From assembly GCF_004307425.1 (NCBI RefSeq), contig NZ_SEWZ01000002.1, positions 562,935-626,934 on the forward strand: a stretch of 64,000 bases of DNA. Reading direction: 5' to 3'. Below the pieces are notes generated by a model, which saw nothing but the letters and a program-made list of their open reading frames with translations, was not told the DNA's origin and did not search any database. Positions 1-10,069 of this stretch are shown piece after piece (position 1 is the stretch's first letter; each line of letters opens with the position of its first letter). Origin of the DNA: Aquirufa antheringensis (GTDB lineage Bacteria > Bacteroidota > Bacteroidia > Cytophagales > Spirosomataceae). A program made the translations under genes and the position numbers.

Positions 1-576
1 ATTCAATTATTTTCATTTTTCCTCGCTGCTCCAGTAATGTTAGGAGCTTTAGTTTTAGCAAAACCACTAATTTTAGTATTGATGGGAAATGGGTGGATTG
101 AAATTGTTCCGTTTTTTCAGATACTATGTTTGGCTTATGTTTTATTCCCAATTCATACATTAAATATTAATATTCTTAATGCATTTGGTAAGAGCAATAC
201 TTTTCTTAAAATTGAAATTTTTAAAAAGATCATTACAGTTTTATTCATAATTATTGGTTTGCAGTTTGGAATTATGGGTTTAGTTTGGAGCAATGTTTTT
301 GGATCAATATTTTCTTTAATTATAAATACTCATTTTTGTGGTAGTCTAATTTCATATAAATCAAAAAATCAAATTTTTGATTTAATTCCAACACTTGGTA
401 TTGCTATAATTATGGCAGTAACTGTACATTTAGCCTCTCTTTATTTAATTAAGTTTAGTAGTTTAACACAATTAGTATCATTAACTATTTTGGGAGTTAC
501 ATCATTTATTGGGTTGTCCTATTTTACCAAAAATGAATCTTTATTTACATTTTTAGATTTTATAAAATCAAATTAA
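1..576 (+). CDS. Wzx-like polysaccharide flippase, C-terminal part (5' end outside window)
   Basis: The reading frame is open from base 1, so this is the last 191 codons of a longer gene; the ATG at 37 is an internal methionine. The visible part is very hydrophobic, with about five membrane-spanning stretches broken by short Lys/Asn loops. This matches the C-terminal half of MATE/PST-type flippases, which move undecaprenyl-linked repeat units across the inner membrane. Its place at the head of a run of glycosyltransferase genes and a Wzy-like polymerase supports a Wzx role. The N-terminal half would be needed for a firm family call. The gene is strongly AT-rich like the rest of 1-18,110. Confidence 0.75.
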   Translation: MQLFSFFLAAPVMLGALVLAKPLILVLMGNGWIEIVPFFQILCLAYVLFPIHTLNINILNAFGKSNTFLKIEIFKKIITVLFIIIGLQFGIMGLVWSNVFGSIFSLIINTHFCGSLISYKSKNQIFDLIPTLGIAIIMAVTVHLASLYLIKFSSLTQLVSLTILGVTSFIGLSYFTKNESLFTFLDFIKSN

Positions 577-612
577 GTTCATATTCTTATATATAATTAA
601 TTATTACTACTT

Positions 613-1689
613 GTGACGAACGTAACAAAAACATATTTCCCAGATATAAATGAATATATTATTCAACTTAATCGAATCTGGGCAAACCAATGGCTTACCA
701 ATAGGGGAGAACTTGTTTTGGAACTAGAAAATAGGTTAAAATCGTTTTTAAAAACTGACAATATTATTGTAATGAACAATGGTACGATTCCAATCCAAAT
801 TGCGCTTAAATTATTAGGAAATAATGGAGAAGTCATCACCACCCCGTTTAGTTATATTGCTACTACATCATCTATAATTTGGGAAAATTGTAAGCCTATC
901 TTTGTTGATATAGATAAAGATCATCTAACTATTGATGAAGATAAGATTGAAGAGGCAATTACAAATAAAACAACTGCAATCTTAGCTACTCACGTATTTG
1001 GTAATCCATGTAATGTGGCTGTAATTGAAAGAATTGCACAAAAGTATAGTTTAAAGGTTATTTATGATGCTGCTCATTCTTTCGGAGTTAAGTATTTAGG
1101 GGAGTCAATTTTTAATTATGGTGATGTAAGTACTTGTAGTTTTCATGCTACTAAAATTTTTCATACTGGGGAGGGCGGCGCTGTATTTTGTAAAAATGAA
1201 GAATTGAGAAATAAATTATATTATAGTCATAATTTTGGCCACAATGGACCGAGTTCTTTTTTTGGGCTGGGAATAAATGCTAAAATTTCGGAGCTTCAAG
1301 CGGCTATGGGTATCGTCGTTTTAGACCATATTGATGAAATATTTAATGGAAGAAAAGATATAGTAGCGTTCTATGATGAAAATATAAAGTTTGACAAGTT
1401 GAGTAAAATGAAAATCAGAGAGGGTACGGAATGGAATAATAGTTATTATCCAATTATCTTTCAATCTGAAAAAGAATTAAGTAATGTTCAAACTAAATTA
1501 AATGAAATTGGAATTTTTCCCCGGAGATATTTTTACCCATCTCTAAATACAATTGAATTTGTAAATGGTAAAAGCATGAAAATTTCAGAAAGTGTGTCCT
1601 CCCGGATTTTATGTTTGCCCTTATCCCATCAAATAGAAGATAGTATTTTAGAACTAATTTCTTCAACAATCAATAATTCTATATGGTAG
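613..1689 (+). CDS. DegT/DnrJ/EryC1-family sugar aminotransferase
   Basis: This 358-residue PLP enzyme probably aminates a keto-deoxy nucleotide sugar, giving an amino sugar for the surface polysaccharide. The PLP-binding lysine is about K181 in the motif SFHATKIFHTGEGG, and DAAHSFG near 152-158 is the other usual cofactor motif of this family. The likely start is GTG at 613; no in-frame ATG lies just upstream. The gene overlaps the next glycosyltransferase by 7 bases, so the two are probably co-translated. Relatives include VioA and FdtB, which make dTDP-Qui4N and dTDP-3-amino-deoxyhexoses. Which sugar and which carbon are aminated cannot be read from the sequence. Confidence 0.85.
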   Translation: MTNVTKTYFPDINEYIIQLNRIWANQWLTNRGELVLELENRLKSFLKTDNIIVMNNGTIPIQIALKLLGNNGEVITTPFSYIATTSSIIWENCKPIFVDIDKDHLTIDEDKIEEAITNKTTAILATHVFGNPCNVAVIERIAQKYSLKVIYDAAHSFGVKYLGESIFNYGDVSTCSFHATKIFHTGEGGAVFCKNEELRNKLYYSHNFGHNGPSSFFGLGINAKISELQAAMGIVVLDHIDEIFNGRKDIVAFYDENIKFDKLSKMKIREGTEWNNSYYPIIFQSEKELSNVQTKLNEIGIFPRRYFYPSLNTIEFVNGKSMKISESVSSRILCLPLSHQIEDSILELISSTINNSIW

Positions 1690-2507
1690 TTGTTTCTGTT
1701 GTAATGATCACTTATGGGCACGAAAATTATATATCGGAGGCAATTAATGGTGTATTAAGTCAAGAATGCAATTTTGAGTTTGAATTGATTTTGTCAAATG
1801 ATGCATCTCCTGATAATTCAGATTTTGTAATAAATAAATGTTTATCTAGTCATCCCAAAGCTCATTTGGTTAAATATTTCAATCATGATACTAATCTTGG
1901 TATGATGGGCAATTCACTTTTTGCAATGAATCGAGCTAAAGGCAAGTATATTGCTTTTTGTGAGGGAGATGATTATTGGACAGATAATCGCAAGCTTCAG
2001 TTACAAGTAGATTTTATGGAAAGTCATTCTGATTATAGTATGATCTTCCACAAGGTAATAATTTCTCAAATTAATGATGAGGATACCTTTAGCTACCCTA
2101 TACCTCCTTGTGATACATTATATTTAAGTGATATTATTAGAAGTCATTACATTCCAACTTGTAGTTTACTTTACAGAAGTAGTTATTTCCCAAAAGGATA
2201 TCCTGAATGGCTAATTAATTCTATTTCTGGCGATATTCCTCTTGAAATTTTATTGTCATCAAGAGGTAAGACAAAATATATAGATATTTCAATGGCGTGT
2301 TACAGAAGGAATTTAGGTGGAATTTCGCAGTCTAAGGCTCAAATATCAAAAATGCGTATCGGTTATATTTATATGTATTGGAAAGTACTTCAAGAAATTG
2401 GTTTGATTAAAGGGTATTATTTATTATCAAGGCTAGTGAGATTAGTTTTAGGTCTATTTAGAAATAAAGTTTTGTCGTTTCTCAAATCAAAAGGATCTAT
2501 AATTTGA
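1683..2507 (+). CDS. Glycosyltransferase family 2
   Basis: This is a 274-residue GT-A fold glycosyltransferase. It starts with a typical beta-strand and nucleotide-binding region (VSVVMITYGHENYI), followed by SNDASPDNS and a GDDYW segment near 95-100 that fits the metal-binding and acceptor regions of GT2 enzymes. It would add one sugar to the lipid-linked repeat unit at the cytoplasmic face of the inner membrane. The C-terminal 40 residues are basic and hydrophobic, which fits membrane association. The gene overlaps its upstream neighbour by 7 bases and its downstream neighbour by 4. Donor and acceptor are unknown. Confidence 0.85.
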   Translation: MVVVSVVMITYGHENYISEAINGVLSQECNFEFELILSNDASPDNSDFVINKCLSSHPKAHLVKYFNHDTNLGMMGNSLFAMNRAKGKYIAFCEGDDYWTDNRKLQLQVDFMESHSDYSMIFHKVIISQINDEDTFSYPIPPCDTLYLSDIIRSHYIPTCSLLYRSSYFPKGYPEWLINSISGDIPLEILLSSRGKTKYIDISMACYRRNLGGISQSKAQISKMRIGYIYMYWKVLQEIGLIKGYYLLSRLVRLVLGLFRNKVLSFLKSKGSII

Positions 2508-3739
2508 AAAGTAAGATTTTGAAATTTCTTGTTATTTTTTTCTTGTTATTTGATGTTAATTTCAAGCAATTGCCTGGATTTACCACATCAAGAGTTATCT
2601 TTTCGGGGTTGATGTTACACTTTCTATTAAATAAATCAGGGCCGAAGTTTTCTCTTTCTTTGAATAAAAACTTAGTAAGGTTTAGTTTGATTTTGGGAAT
2701 TATTTTCATAATAGCTATTCTTCAATATGTTTTCTCAAGTGATATAACCCAAATGGGTAGATTAACATACTTTACAATGTATGGCATAATTACGCCTTTC
2801 ATATTGATTAAATATTTTAAATCTCGGAAGGAATTTGTCTTAATTGTTGGATTTGCGTCATTGACACAGGCTATATTAACATTGTGTTCTTATTTCATAC
2901 CTATTTTTAAGGATTTTTTTAATGACTTAATTTTATATAATTCTAATTTCGGTGAAGAGAATTTAATGAGGGCTCGAGGTTTTGTTTCTGTTGCTGGAGC
3001 AACTTTTTCTGTAATTCAGTTTTGTGGAGTTGCTTCTTTTTTGATTTATCTTCGTTATTATTCAAAATCGAATATTACTACACTATTGATTTGGTGCGCT
3101 TTAATTGTTATAATTATTTCAATATTATTTATTGGGAGAACTGGTTTATTTCTATCTTTAGTTGCGTTGTTATTATATATTATCTCAAATAAAATTTCCA
3201 TAAAGAAGGCAATTATTTGGGCGATAGTTTTTTTTAGTTTTTTTCAGTTAAATTTTTTGACACTTTTAGAAAAATTTACCACAAATATCGATGGATATAA
3301 CACGGAATTATTTGTTGCGTGGATTGATTCTGGATTTAGGATTAATAATGATTTGGTTGAAGGATTAAGTGAAATGCCTATACCTAAGCTCTCTTATAGT
3401 ACGATAATAGGAACTGGTTTAGTTAAAGGGCCTAATGGGGAGGGTAATGCCTCAGGTCATGATACTGGGTATATACAATCGTATTATTCAATGGGTTTAA
3501 TTTTTGCTATTATATTTTACTTATCATATTATTTATTGTTGATTTCATTGGTTAAAAAAAGTAGGGATTTTGTTGGATTTATTTTAGTTCTCGTTCTTGT
3601 GTTAATTGAATCTAAGGAATTTTTTATTTTTAGTTATACTTATCCTTTCTTTTTGTTATCCTTTATTTTGATTGGTCAAAATTTTAATAAAATAACTAAC
3701 ATAAATAAATTTAATAATAATTCACCAATCATAAATTAG
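2504..3739 (+). CDS. Wzy-like O-antigen/capsule polymerase
   Basis: This is a 411-residue integral membrane protein with about ten to twelve hydrophobic segments and one larger loop (about 255-325) containing polar residues and a GTGLVKGPNGEGNASGHDTGY segment. A large periplasmic loop between late helices is typical of Wzy polymerases, which join repeat units in the periplasm. Sequence identity across this family is low, so the call rests on topology and on its place between glycosyltransferase genes and downstream of a flippase. The start is a TTG at 2504 overlapping the previous stop by 4 bases. An alternative is another multi-span membrane protein of the O-antigen ligase superfamily. Confidence 0.7.
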   Translation: MKSKILKFLVIFFLLFDVNFKQLPGFTTSRVIFSGLMLHFLLNKSGPKFSLSLNKNLVRFSLILGIIFIIAILQYVFSSDITQMGRLTYFTMYGIITPFILIKYFKSRKEFVLIVGFASLTQAILTLCSYFIPIFKDFFNDLILYNSNFGEENLMRARGFVSVAGATFSVIQFCGVASFLIYLRYYSKSNITTLLIWCALIVIIISILFIGRTGLFLSLVALLLYIISNKISIKKAIIWAIVFFSFFQLNFLTLLEKFTTNIDGYNTELFVAWIDSGFRINNDLVEGLSEMPIPKLSYSTIIGTGLVKGPNGEGNASGHDTGYIQSYYSMGLIFAIIFYLSYYLLLISLVKKSRDFVGFILVLVLVLIESKEFFIFSYTYPFFLLSFILIGQNFNKITNINKFNNNSPIIN

Positions 3740-3749
3740 CTAATATTCC

Positions 3750-5674
3750 ATGTGTGGTATTTTTGGTTTTATAGGAAAAAAGTATGATGATTTTCACTTA
3801 GATTTGGAAGCTATGAGAATTAGCTTAAATCATCGTGGACCAGATTCTTATGATTATGATCAATTAATCTTATCAAATTCTAATATACAATTTGCATTTG
3901 GTCATGTTAGGTTGTCTATTCTAGATTTGTCAGATGCTGGTAGCCAACCAATGGACAGCCATTCCAATAGGTACAAAATTGTATTTAATGGGGAGATTTA
4001 TAATTTTCAAGATTTAAAAAAAGAATGCGAGGTTCGTAATCCTTGTATAACCTGGAACGGCTATTCAGATACTGAGATAATATTAGAGGGTTTTGAGTTA
4101 TTTGGTATTGAAGAATTTACTTCCAAGTTGGAAGGGATGTTTGCTATATCATTGTGGGATTCGCAAACACAAAAATTATACCTTATTAGAGATCGCATTG
4201 GCGAAAAGCCTCTTTATTATGGATATCAAAATGGGTATCTAATTTTTGCTTCCGAACTTAAAGCTTTTGAGGTTCATTCTAAATTTGAGAAAAATATTAA
4301 TTTAGATGCGGCAGTTGGCTTTTTGATTCGAAGTTATGTGCCTAATGATCTCTCTATATATGAAAATATTTATAAAGTAAAACCGGGATGCATTCTTGTT
4401 TTTGATTCAAATTCTATAAATAATCTTGAAGTACCTAAAGAAATTATTTATTGGTCTTTATGCCATGAAATAGAGAGTGCAAAGAATAACCCTTTTATAG
4501 GAACTTATGAAGAGGCAAAATATGAGTTTGAAAAGTTATTGATTGATTCTATCCAAAGACAATCCATTTCTGATGTTCCAATTGGGGCATTTTTATCCGG
4601 AGGAATAGACTCATCCCTTGTGTGTGCGATCATGAAACAGCATGTCAAGTCTGATCTAATGACATTTACAATAGGTAGCCAAAGCCTGGTGTTAATGAAG
4701 CTTTTCATGCAGAAAATGTTGCAGATTTTCTAAATACAAAGCACAATACCAAGTATTTAAACACAAATGAAATTTTAAGTAAGATAGAGGAAATATTTTC
4801 TTATTGGGATGAGCCATTTGCCGATAGTTCTCAAATACCTACATTTTTCGTTTCGGAATATGCTCGAGAATTTGTAACAGTAATATTAAGTGGTGATGGA
4901 GCAGATGAATTTTTATATGGTTATCCAGATCATAGAATATTTTTAAAGTATAAAAAATTTGTTTTTTTGTCTAAATTAGGAATTGATAAGGCTTTATTAA
5001 TGATAATGAGAGTTTTTGGTTGGACTCAAAATAAGTTTTACAGAAAAATTAAAAGTTTGGAATTTTTACTTAGGTTGTTGCTAAATCATGATAATGTCGG
5101 TGAAGTACAATCTAAATGGCATAATAAATTTTGGGATCTACCATTGCCTCTAGCTGATTCTATAGCGGAGAAGAAAAATATATTTCTAGGCGGATTAAAT
5201 TTTAGATTTAATAATGTAGGCCATTATGATGCATTAACTTATTTGCCAAATGATATTCTAGTTAAAGTTGATAGAGCAGCGATGGCCGTAAGTTTAGAAT
5301 CTCGTGCCCCCTTTTTAAGTCATCACTTAATTAAATTCTTAATTAGTCTTCCAGATAGTTATTTATTTAATAATGATACTTCCAAAAGAATTGCGAAAGA
5401 TGTATTATATAAATATGTTCCACAGGATATTGTTAATAGACCTAAACAAGGGTTTTCTATACCTGTATCTTATTGGTTAAGAAACGATTTGAAAATATGG
5501 GCACAAGGAATTATTGATGCGATCCCATCTGATTCTGATTTTTGGGATAAGAAACTTGTATCAAACATCTGGGAAGCGCACCAAGATGGAAATATTGATC
5601 ATCCCGAAAAAATTTGGAATATTCTTGCCCTTGAATTGTTCTTTAAAAGAAAAAAATTGCTTCATTATCAATAA
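3750..5674 (+). pseudogene. Asparagine synthase-like amidotransferase, interrupted by one frameshift
   Basis: The first frame (3750-4733) begins MCGIFGFIG, with the nucleophilic Cys2 of class II glutamine amidotransferases, and reaches the ATP-pyrophosphatase loop LSGGIDSS before running out of phase at about 4679-4690. The protein resumes in another frame as KPGVNEAFHAENVADFL and continues through SGDGADEFLYGY to 5674. Restoring one base near 4680 (a short CC/AAA run) gives about 641 residues, the usual length of AsnB-like proteins. In polysaccharide loci such enzymes are thought to amidate uronic acids or related sugars. No standard slippery heptamer is present, so this is either a true inactivating deletion or a sequencing error. 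All key motifs in both halves look intact, which suggests a recent event. Confidence 0.8.
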
Positions 5675-5695
5675 ATATTATTCTGTAGTTAAAAT

Positions 5696-6787
5696 ATGAA
5701 AATACTTTTACTTGTAAATAATGTATTCTATGAAAAAAAGGGTTCTTTATTCACATTTAGAGCGATTGGGGACTTTGGAACACAATTGATTAATCTAGGT
5801 AATGAGGTAGAAATGCTCCAAACTAAATTAAAAAAGGATGAAGAGTTCCATGATTTTGATTTGAATAATTCCAAAATTAAGACTACCGCATTGAATAGAT
5901 ATAAAAGTAAAATATTTACTTATTTGTTGGTCTATTTAGTTGGATTTTGGAAAGTATATAAAAGTGACTTTGTATATATATACTATCCGACTAACTATCA
6001 TTTTTTTGCCTTCTTTTCTTTGTTACTTGGAAAAAAATATGGTTTAAATGTTAGAGGGCAACAAGGTGTTGACAGTAAACTATCAAAGTTTTTATATAAA
6101 TATGCAGAGGTTGTTTTTACAGTTTCTCCTAATTTTACAGAATTAGTGAATTCGTGTGGAGGCAATGGAATTACACAGCGTCCAGGAATTTCGTTCAATT
6201 ACACTGATATTGTTGAAGTAAGAAAATTAAAGAAAAAATCAATCTATAATATTTTATATCTAGGAAGGTTGGATGTAGAGAAAGGATTAATTGAACTTCT
6301 AGATGCTGTTGAATTAGTAAAGAAAAAACAAGTATATAATTTTAAACTTACAGTAGTTGGAGATGGATATAATGAAGATTATATCAAGTGTTATTCTAAT
6401 AAATTAAATCTAGGTGATACGATATATTTTTATGGTCCTGAAACAGATTTATCCAACATAAAAGATTTATATATGGAGTCTGATTTATTCATACTACCAA
6501 CTCATCACGAGGGTTTTCCGAGGACATTATATGAGGCCATGATTTTTGGGGTACCTATAATCACAACATTTGTTGGCGGAATTCCTAGTAGAATGATTGA
6601 TAATTATAATTGTTTAAGAATAATGCCTTTTTCGGTTGATAGCATTGTAGAAAAACTGGAATATGCTTTTAATAATTATATTAATCTAAATCCCTTGATT
6701 AAAAATGCGCAATTTACAATTCGTGAGATTTTGGATCCTAAGAAATTGAGTCATGCGGAGGAATTAAATAGAGTGATATATTTGTAA
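5696..6787 (+). CDS. Glycosyltransferase family 4
   Basis: This 363-residue protein has the two-domain GT-B pattern. The C-terminal half carries GRLDVEKG near 191-198 at the start of the donor-binding domain, and an EGFPRTLYEAMIFGVPII stretch near 272-290 with the conserved E-x7-E motif of GT4 retaining transferases. It probably transfers a sugar from a nucleotide donor to the growing lipid-linked repeat unit. Start is ATG at 5696, 21 bases after the AsnB frame. Its stop overlaps the ATG of the next gene by one base (TAATG), indicating translational coupling. Donor sugar unknown. Confidence 0.88.
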   Translation: MKILLLVNNVFYEKKGSLFTFRAIGDFGTQLINLGNEVEMLQTKLKKDEEFHDFDLNNSKIKTTALNRYKSKIFTYLLVYLVGFWKVYKSDFVYIYYPTNYHFFAFFSLLLGKKYGLNVRGQQGVDSKLSKFLYKYAEVVFTVSPNFTELVNSCGGNGITQRPGISFNYTDIVEVRKLKKKSIYNILYLGRLDVEKGLIELLDAVELVKKKQVYNFKLTVVGDGYNEDYIKCYSNKLNLGDTIYFYGPETDLSNIKDLYMESDLFILPTHHEGFPRTLYEAMIFGVPIITTFVGGIPSRMIDNYNCLRIMPFSVDSIVEKLEYAFNNYINLNPLIKNAQFTIREILDPKKLSHAEELNRVIYL

Positions 6788-7611
6788 TGTCTAGCAATCC
6801 TAAATTTACTGTTTTAATTCCCTATTATAATTCAATTTTAACTATTGAAGAGACTTTATTGTCAGTTTTTAATCAAACATATATTGACTATGAAGTAGTT
6901 TTGGTTAACGACTTTAGCAATGATTATCCTGCAGAATTAATAAAGGCATTCAAAGAAAAATTTAGACAGCTTGGTATAGCTTTTGAATATTATGAAATGC
7001 CTGTAAATTCTGGCCCATCATTTACAAGGAATTTTGGTTGGGACTTAGCCAAGGGTGAATATATATGCTTTTTAGATTCTGATGATTTATGGCATCCTGA
7101 GAAATTAAATGTTTGTAGTGGATTTATTGATGAATATGCTCCAGCTTTATTATTTCATAATTCTGATGTATCAAAAACTGGAAAATTAATTGAGATTTTA
7201 GATTATAATTACTCTCAAAATAGGTTTGAAGCTCAAAGAATAAATCCTGTAAATTGGCTAATTAAAAATTTATCTGTAACCCCAGCGGTTGTAGTTAGAA
7301 AAGATATTTCATTAAGGTTTAATGAGGAAATGAAATACTGCGAAGATTATGATTTATGGCTAAGGATTGCATTTAAATATAACGATATATTACGGATCAA
7401 TGGTTCTCCTCTAACTTTTTTAGGTAAGCCATTCATGGGTGGTAATGGGCTTAGCAGCAATATTTTTAAAATGCGGATAGGTGAAATAAGGTTGTATACG
7501 ACCTTTTGTTTTACTAATTACTTGTATTTGCCTCTTTTCCCTTTACTTATTACAAGTTCATTAATTAAACATATCCGTTTAATAATATTTGTTTTTTTAA
7601 TTAAAAAATAA
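6787..7611 (+). CDS. Glycosyltransferase family 2
   Basis: This is a 274-residue GT2 enzyme. The N-terminus has the nucleotide-sugar binding strand FTVLIPYYNS followed by VLVNDFSND, then FLDSDDLWHPEKL near 94-106, where DSDD is the DxD-type metal and nucleotide motif. A CEDYDLWLR segment near 194 is the usual acceptor-side motif. The last 30 residues are hydrophobic, so the protein is probably held at the inner membrane. It starts within the stop of the upstream GT4 gene. It probably adds one sugar of the repeat unit; the donor cannot be predicted. Confidence 0.88.
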   Translation: MSSNPKFTVLIPYYNSILTIEETLLSVFNQTYIDYEVVLVNDFSNDYPAELIKAFKEKFRQLGIAFEYYEMPVNSGPSFTRNFGWDLAKGEYICFLDSDDLWHPEKLNVCSGFIDEYAPALLFHNSDVSKTGKLIEILDYNYSQNRFEAQRINPVNWLIKNLSVTPAVVVRKDISLRFNEEMKYCEDYDLWLRIAFKYNDILRINGSPLTFLGKPFMGGNGLSSNIFKMRIGEIRLYTTFCFTNYLYLPLFPLLITSSLIKHIRLIIFVFLIKK

Positions 7612-7615
7612 ATTC

Positions 7616-8545
7616 GTGGCTAACAACAAAGTTTTGGTCTTATTATGCTCTTATAATGGGGGTCAATTTATTTACGATCAAATAAAATCGATCCTATTAC
7701 AAAAAAAAGTAATGATTGAAATTTATGTTTTTGACGATGGTAGTACAGATAATACCCTTGACGTAATAAATGGGTTTGATGATTCTAGAATAAAGTTGTT
7801 CAAAAATAAATCTAACTCGGGTTCAGCAGCTTTAAATTTTATTAATGCTATTTGTTCAATACCTTTTGAAGTTTATAATAAATTTGATTGTGTCGCACTC
7901 TCAGATCAAGATGATATTTGGTTGGATTTTAAAATTTATTGTGCTGTAAATAAAATTGAAGAGAGTCATGTTGATTTATATTGTTCAAATTTGACAATTT
8001 GGGATACTAATTCTAACACAAAAACTTTATTGAAAAAAAATTACAAGCAAGTTAAATTTGATTATTTGTTTGAGGGAGGTAGTGCAGGTTGTACTTATGT
8101 TATGCCATCCAATTTGGTACATGAAATGTCTAATTATTTTAAAAAATTGAACTTTACAAACTGGAAATTTATATCACATGATTGGTTAATTTATTTTTAT
8201 TGTAGAATCAATAAAAAAGATGTTTTTATTGATACCAATAGCTACATTTTGTATAGAATTCATTCAAGTAACGTTCATGGTTCTATGAATATACTTTCTA
8301 TTAATTCTTTTTTTAAAAGGGCTCAGCTATTCTTTTCTGGTTGGTATGCTTATCAATCAACCAATTTTAAAGAGAACTTTCTTGATCCACATCAAGATGA
8401 GTATGAAATATATTACCTTTATAATTTAAATTGGTTCACTCGAATTTTTGTTATTTTAAAATATAATACACAACTTTTTAGAGATAGAAGAAAGTTTATT
8501 GTCTTTTTATTTTTTAATATTTTTAATTTTATTAATCATAAATAA
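7616..8545 (+). CDS. Glycosyltransferase family 2, rhamnosyltransferase-like
   Basis: This is a 309-residue GT2 enzyme with a GTG start at 7616, five bases after the previous stop. The motifs are LLCSYNGGQFIYDQI, VFDDGSTDNT and SDQDDIWL near 98-105. The SDQDDIW form is common in rhamnosyltransferase-like GT2 proteins, but that does not prove the donor. A HDWL segment near 185 fits the catalytic-base region. The gene ends 6 bases before the adenylation enzyme, linking glycosyl transfer and the acyl-group cassette in one apparent operon. Confidence 0.85.
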   Translation: MANNKVLVLLCSYNGGQFIYDQIKSILLQKKVMIEIYVFDDGSTDNTLDVINGFDDSRIKLFKNKSNSGSAALNFINAICSIPFEVYNKFDCVALSDQDDIWLDFKIYCAVNKIEESHVDLYCSNLTIWDTNSNTKTLLKKNYKQVKFDYLFEGGSAGCTYVMPSNLVHEMSNYFKKLNFTNWKFISHDWLIYFYCRINKKDVFIDTNSYILYRIHSSNVHGSMNILSINSFFKRAQLFFSGWYAYQSTNFKENFLDPHQDEYEIYYLYNLNWFTRIFVILKYNTQLFRDRRKFIVFLFFNIFNFINHK

Positions 8546-8551
8546 GTTTTC

Positions 8552-10066
8552 ATGAAATGTAACTTGATAGAGTATTTTAATGACACCGTCACTAAATTTT
8601 CTGATAAAGTTTCTTTAGATGACAATCAAAATCAACTTACTTTTGCAGAGTTGGATCGATATTCTAATTGCTTAGCTACAGCTATTTTGAACGTTAGTAG
8701 TAGTTTTAGATTGCCAATTTGTGTGTATTTGCCTAAGAATCTATGGAATATTGTGTCATTTATTGGAATTATGAAATCAGGCAATTTTTATGTTCCTCTA
8801 GATGTAAAAACTCCTTTTGATAGGACATCAAAAATATTGGACAAGTTAAATTCTAGTATTATTGTTAGTAATTCTGAGTTTAGGAATAAATTAGTTCAAT
8901 GTGGTTTTTCAGGTCATATCATTTGTATTGAAGACGAATTAGAATCCAATCTTACAGTAGATTCACTTAGTAAATTAGAATCAATTAAAAATAGTGTAAT
9001 TGATTTAGATCCGATATATTCAATTTTTACTTCTGGTTCTACTGGCACACCTAAAGGAGTTTTAATTTCTCAACGTGGAGTAATTGATTATATTGAGTGG
9101 GCTAGAGAAGTTTATTCGGTTACTGAGAATGATATAATTGGTAACCAGGCGCCATTCTATTTTGATAACTCTACTCTTGACATATATTTAATGATTGTAA
9201 CTGGCGCTAAATTAAATATTATTCCTGAAGATAGATTTACTTTTCCTATTAAATTAATTGAATATATTAATGAAAAACACATAAATTTTGTTTTTTGGGT
9301 TCCATCTGTTTTGAATAGCATTTCAAATTTTGATGCATTTTCCTCTGTTTTGCCGACGTCTTTAAATAAGATATTATTTGCAGGGGAGGCAATGCCAAAT
9401 AAGCACTTGAACTATTGGAGGTCTAAATATCCTAATGCTTTATATTCTAACTTGTATGGACCTACAGAGATCACAGTTGATTGTACCTATTATATTGTTG
9501 ATAGGAGTTTCAATGATGACGATCCTTTGCCAATAGGGAAAGCTTGTAAAAATACCCAAGTACTGATTTTTTCAGATTCTGGCAATATCGTTGAAGTTGG
9601 AGAAATTGGTGAGCTATGCGTAAGAGGTACTTCTTTGGCTTTTGGCTATTATAACGATTTTGAAAAATCGGAGTCGGTATTTGTGCAAAACCCTTTACAT
9701 AATTTTTACAGTGATAAAATATATAAAACGGGAGATTTGGTATACGAGAATAATTTAGGAGAATTAATTTTTGTTGGCAGAAAAGATTCTCAAATTAAGC
9801 ACATGGGATATAGAATTGAGTTAGGTGAGATTGAAACAGCTATTCATGGAATTGATGGTATAAAAAATGTTTGTGTTTTATATGATAACAAGCAGTCTCA
9901 AATCGTATGTTTCTACATTGGCGATATTTCATTCGCAGATGTCAGAAAATATTTATTGGATATTTTGCCTAAATATATGATTCCAACTAAATGGATTTTA
10001 GAAAAAGAATTTCCATTTAATGCAAATGGAAAGATTGATCGATTGAATTTATTTTCAAAAATTTAA
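8552..10066 (+). CDS. Stand-alone amino-acid adenylation enzyme (DltA/NRPS A-domain type)
   Basis: This 504-residue AMP-forming enzyme consists of one adenylation domain and has no fused carrier or condensation domain. The core motifs are all visible: the ATP loop FTSGSTGTPKG near 159-169, YGPTE at 302-306, YKTGD at 391-395, GYRIELGEIE near 419-428, and the A10 lysine K494 in NGKIDR. The A4 region FDNSTLD has Asp205 where NRPS domains hold the substrate alpha-amino group, so an amino acid is the likely substrate. Aligned by eye to GrsA, the pocket reads about D-N-L-W-L-A-L-V-D, which matches no code I know with confidence. The carrier protein at 10918 is the likely acceptor. The protein should be cytoplasmic. 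Confidence 0.88.
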   Translation: MKCNLIEYFNDTVTKFSDKVSLDDNQNQLTFAELDRYSNCLATAILNVSSSFRLPICVYLPKNLWNIVSFIGIMKSGNFYVPLDVKTPFDRTSKILDKLNSSIIVSNSEFRNKLVQCGFSGHIICIEDELESNLTVDSLSKLESIKNSVIDLDPIYSIFTSGSTGTPKGVLISQRGVIDYIEWAREVYSVTENDIIGNQAPFYFDNSTLDIYLMIVTGAKLNIIPEDRFTFPIKLIEYINEKHINFVFWVPSVLNSISNFDAFSSVLPTSLNKILFAGEAMPNKHLNYWRSKYPNALYSNLYGPTEITVDCTYYIVDRSFNDDDPLPIGKACKNTQVLIFSDSGNIVEVGEIGELCVRGTSLAFGYYNDFEKSESVFVQNPLHNFYSDKIYKTGDLVYENNLGELIFVGRKDSQIKHMGYRIELGEIETAIHGIDGIKNVCVLYDNKQSQIVCFYIGDISFADVRKYLLDILPKYMIPTKWILEKEFPFNANGKIDRLNLFSKI

Positions 10067-10069
10067 TAT

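Noticed and set aside
2497-2709. Minus-strand ORF at the start of the Wzy-like gene
   Set aside because: Short, basic, no domain, and lies wholly within a well-supported membrane-protein gene.
4670-4690. Programmed -1 frameshifting in the AsnB-like gene
   Set aside because: No X-XXY-YYZ slippery heptamer is in phase at the junction, and AsnB proteins are not known to need recoding.
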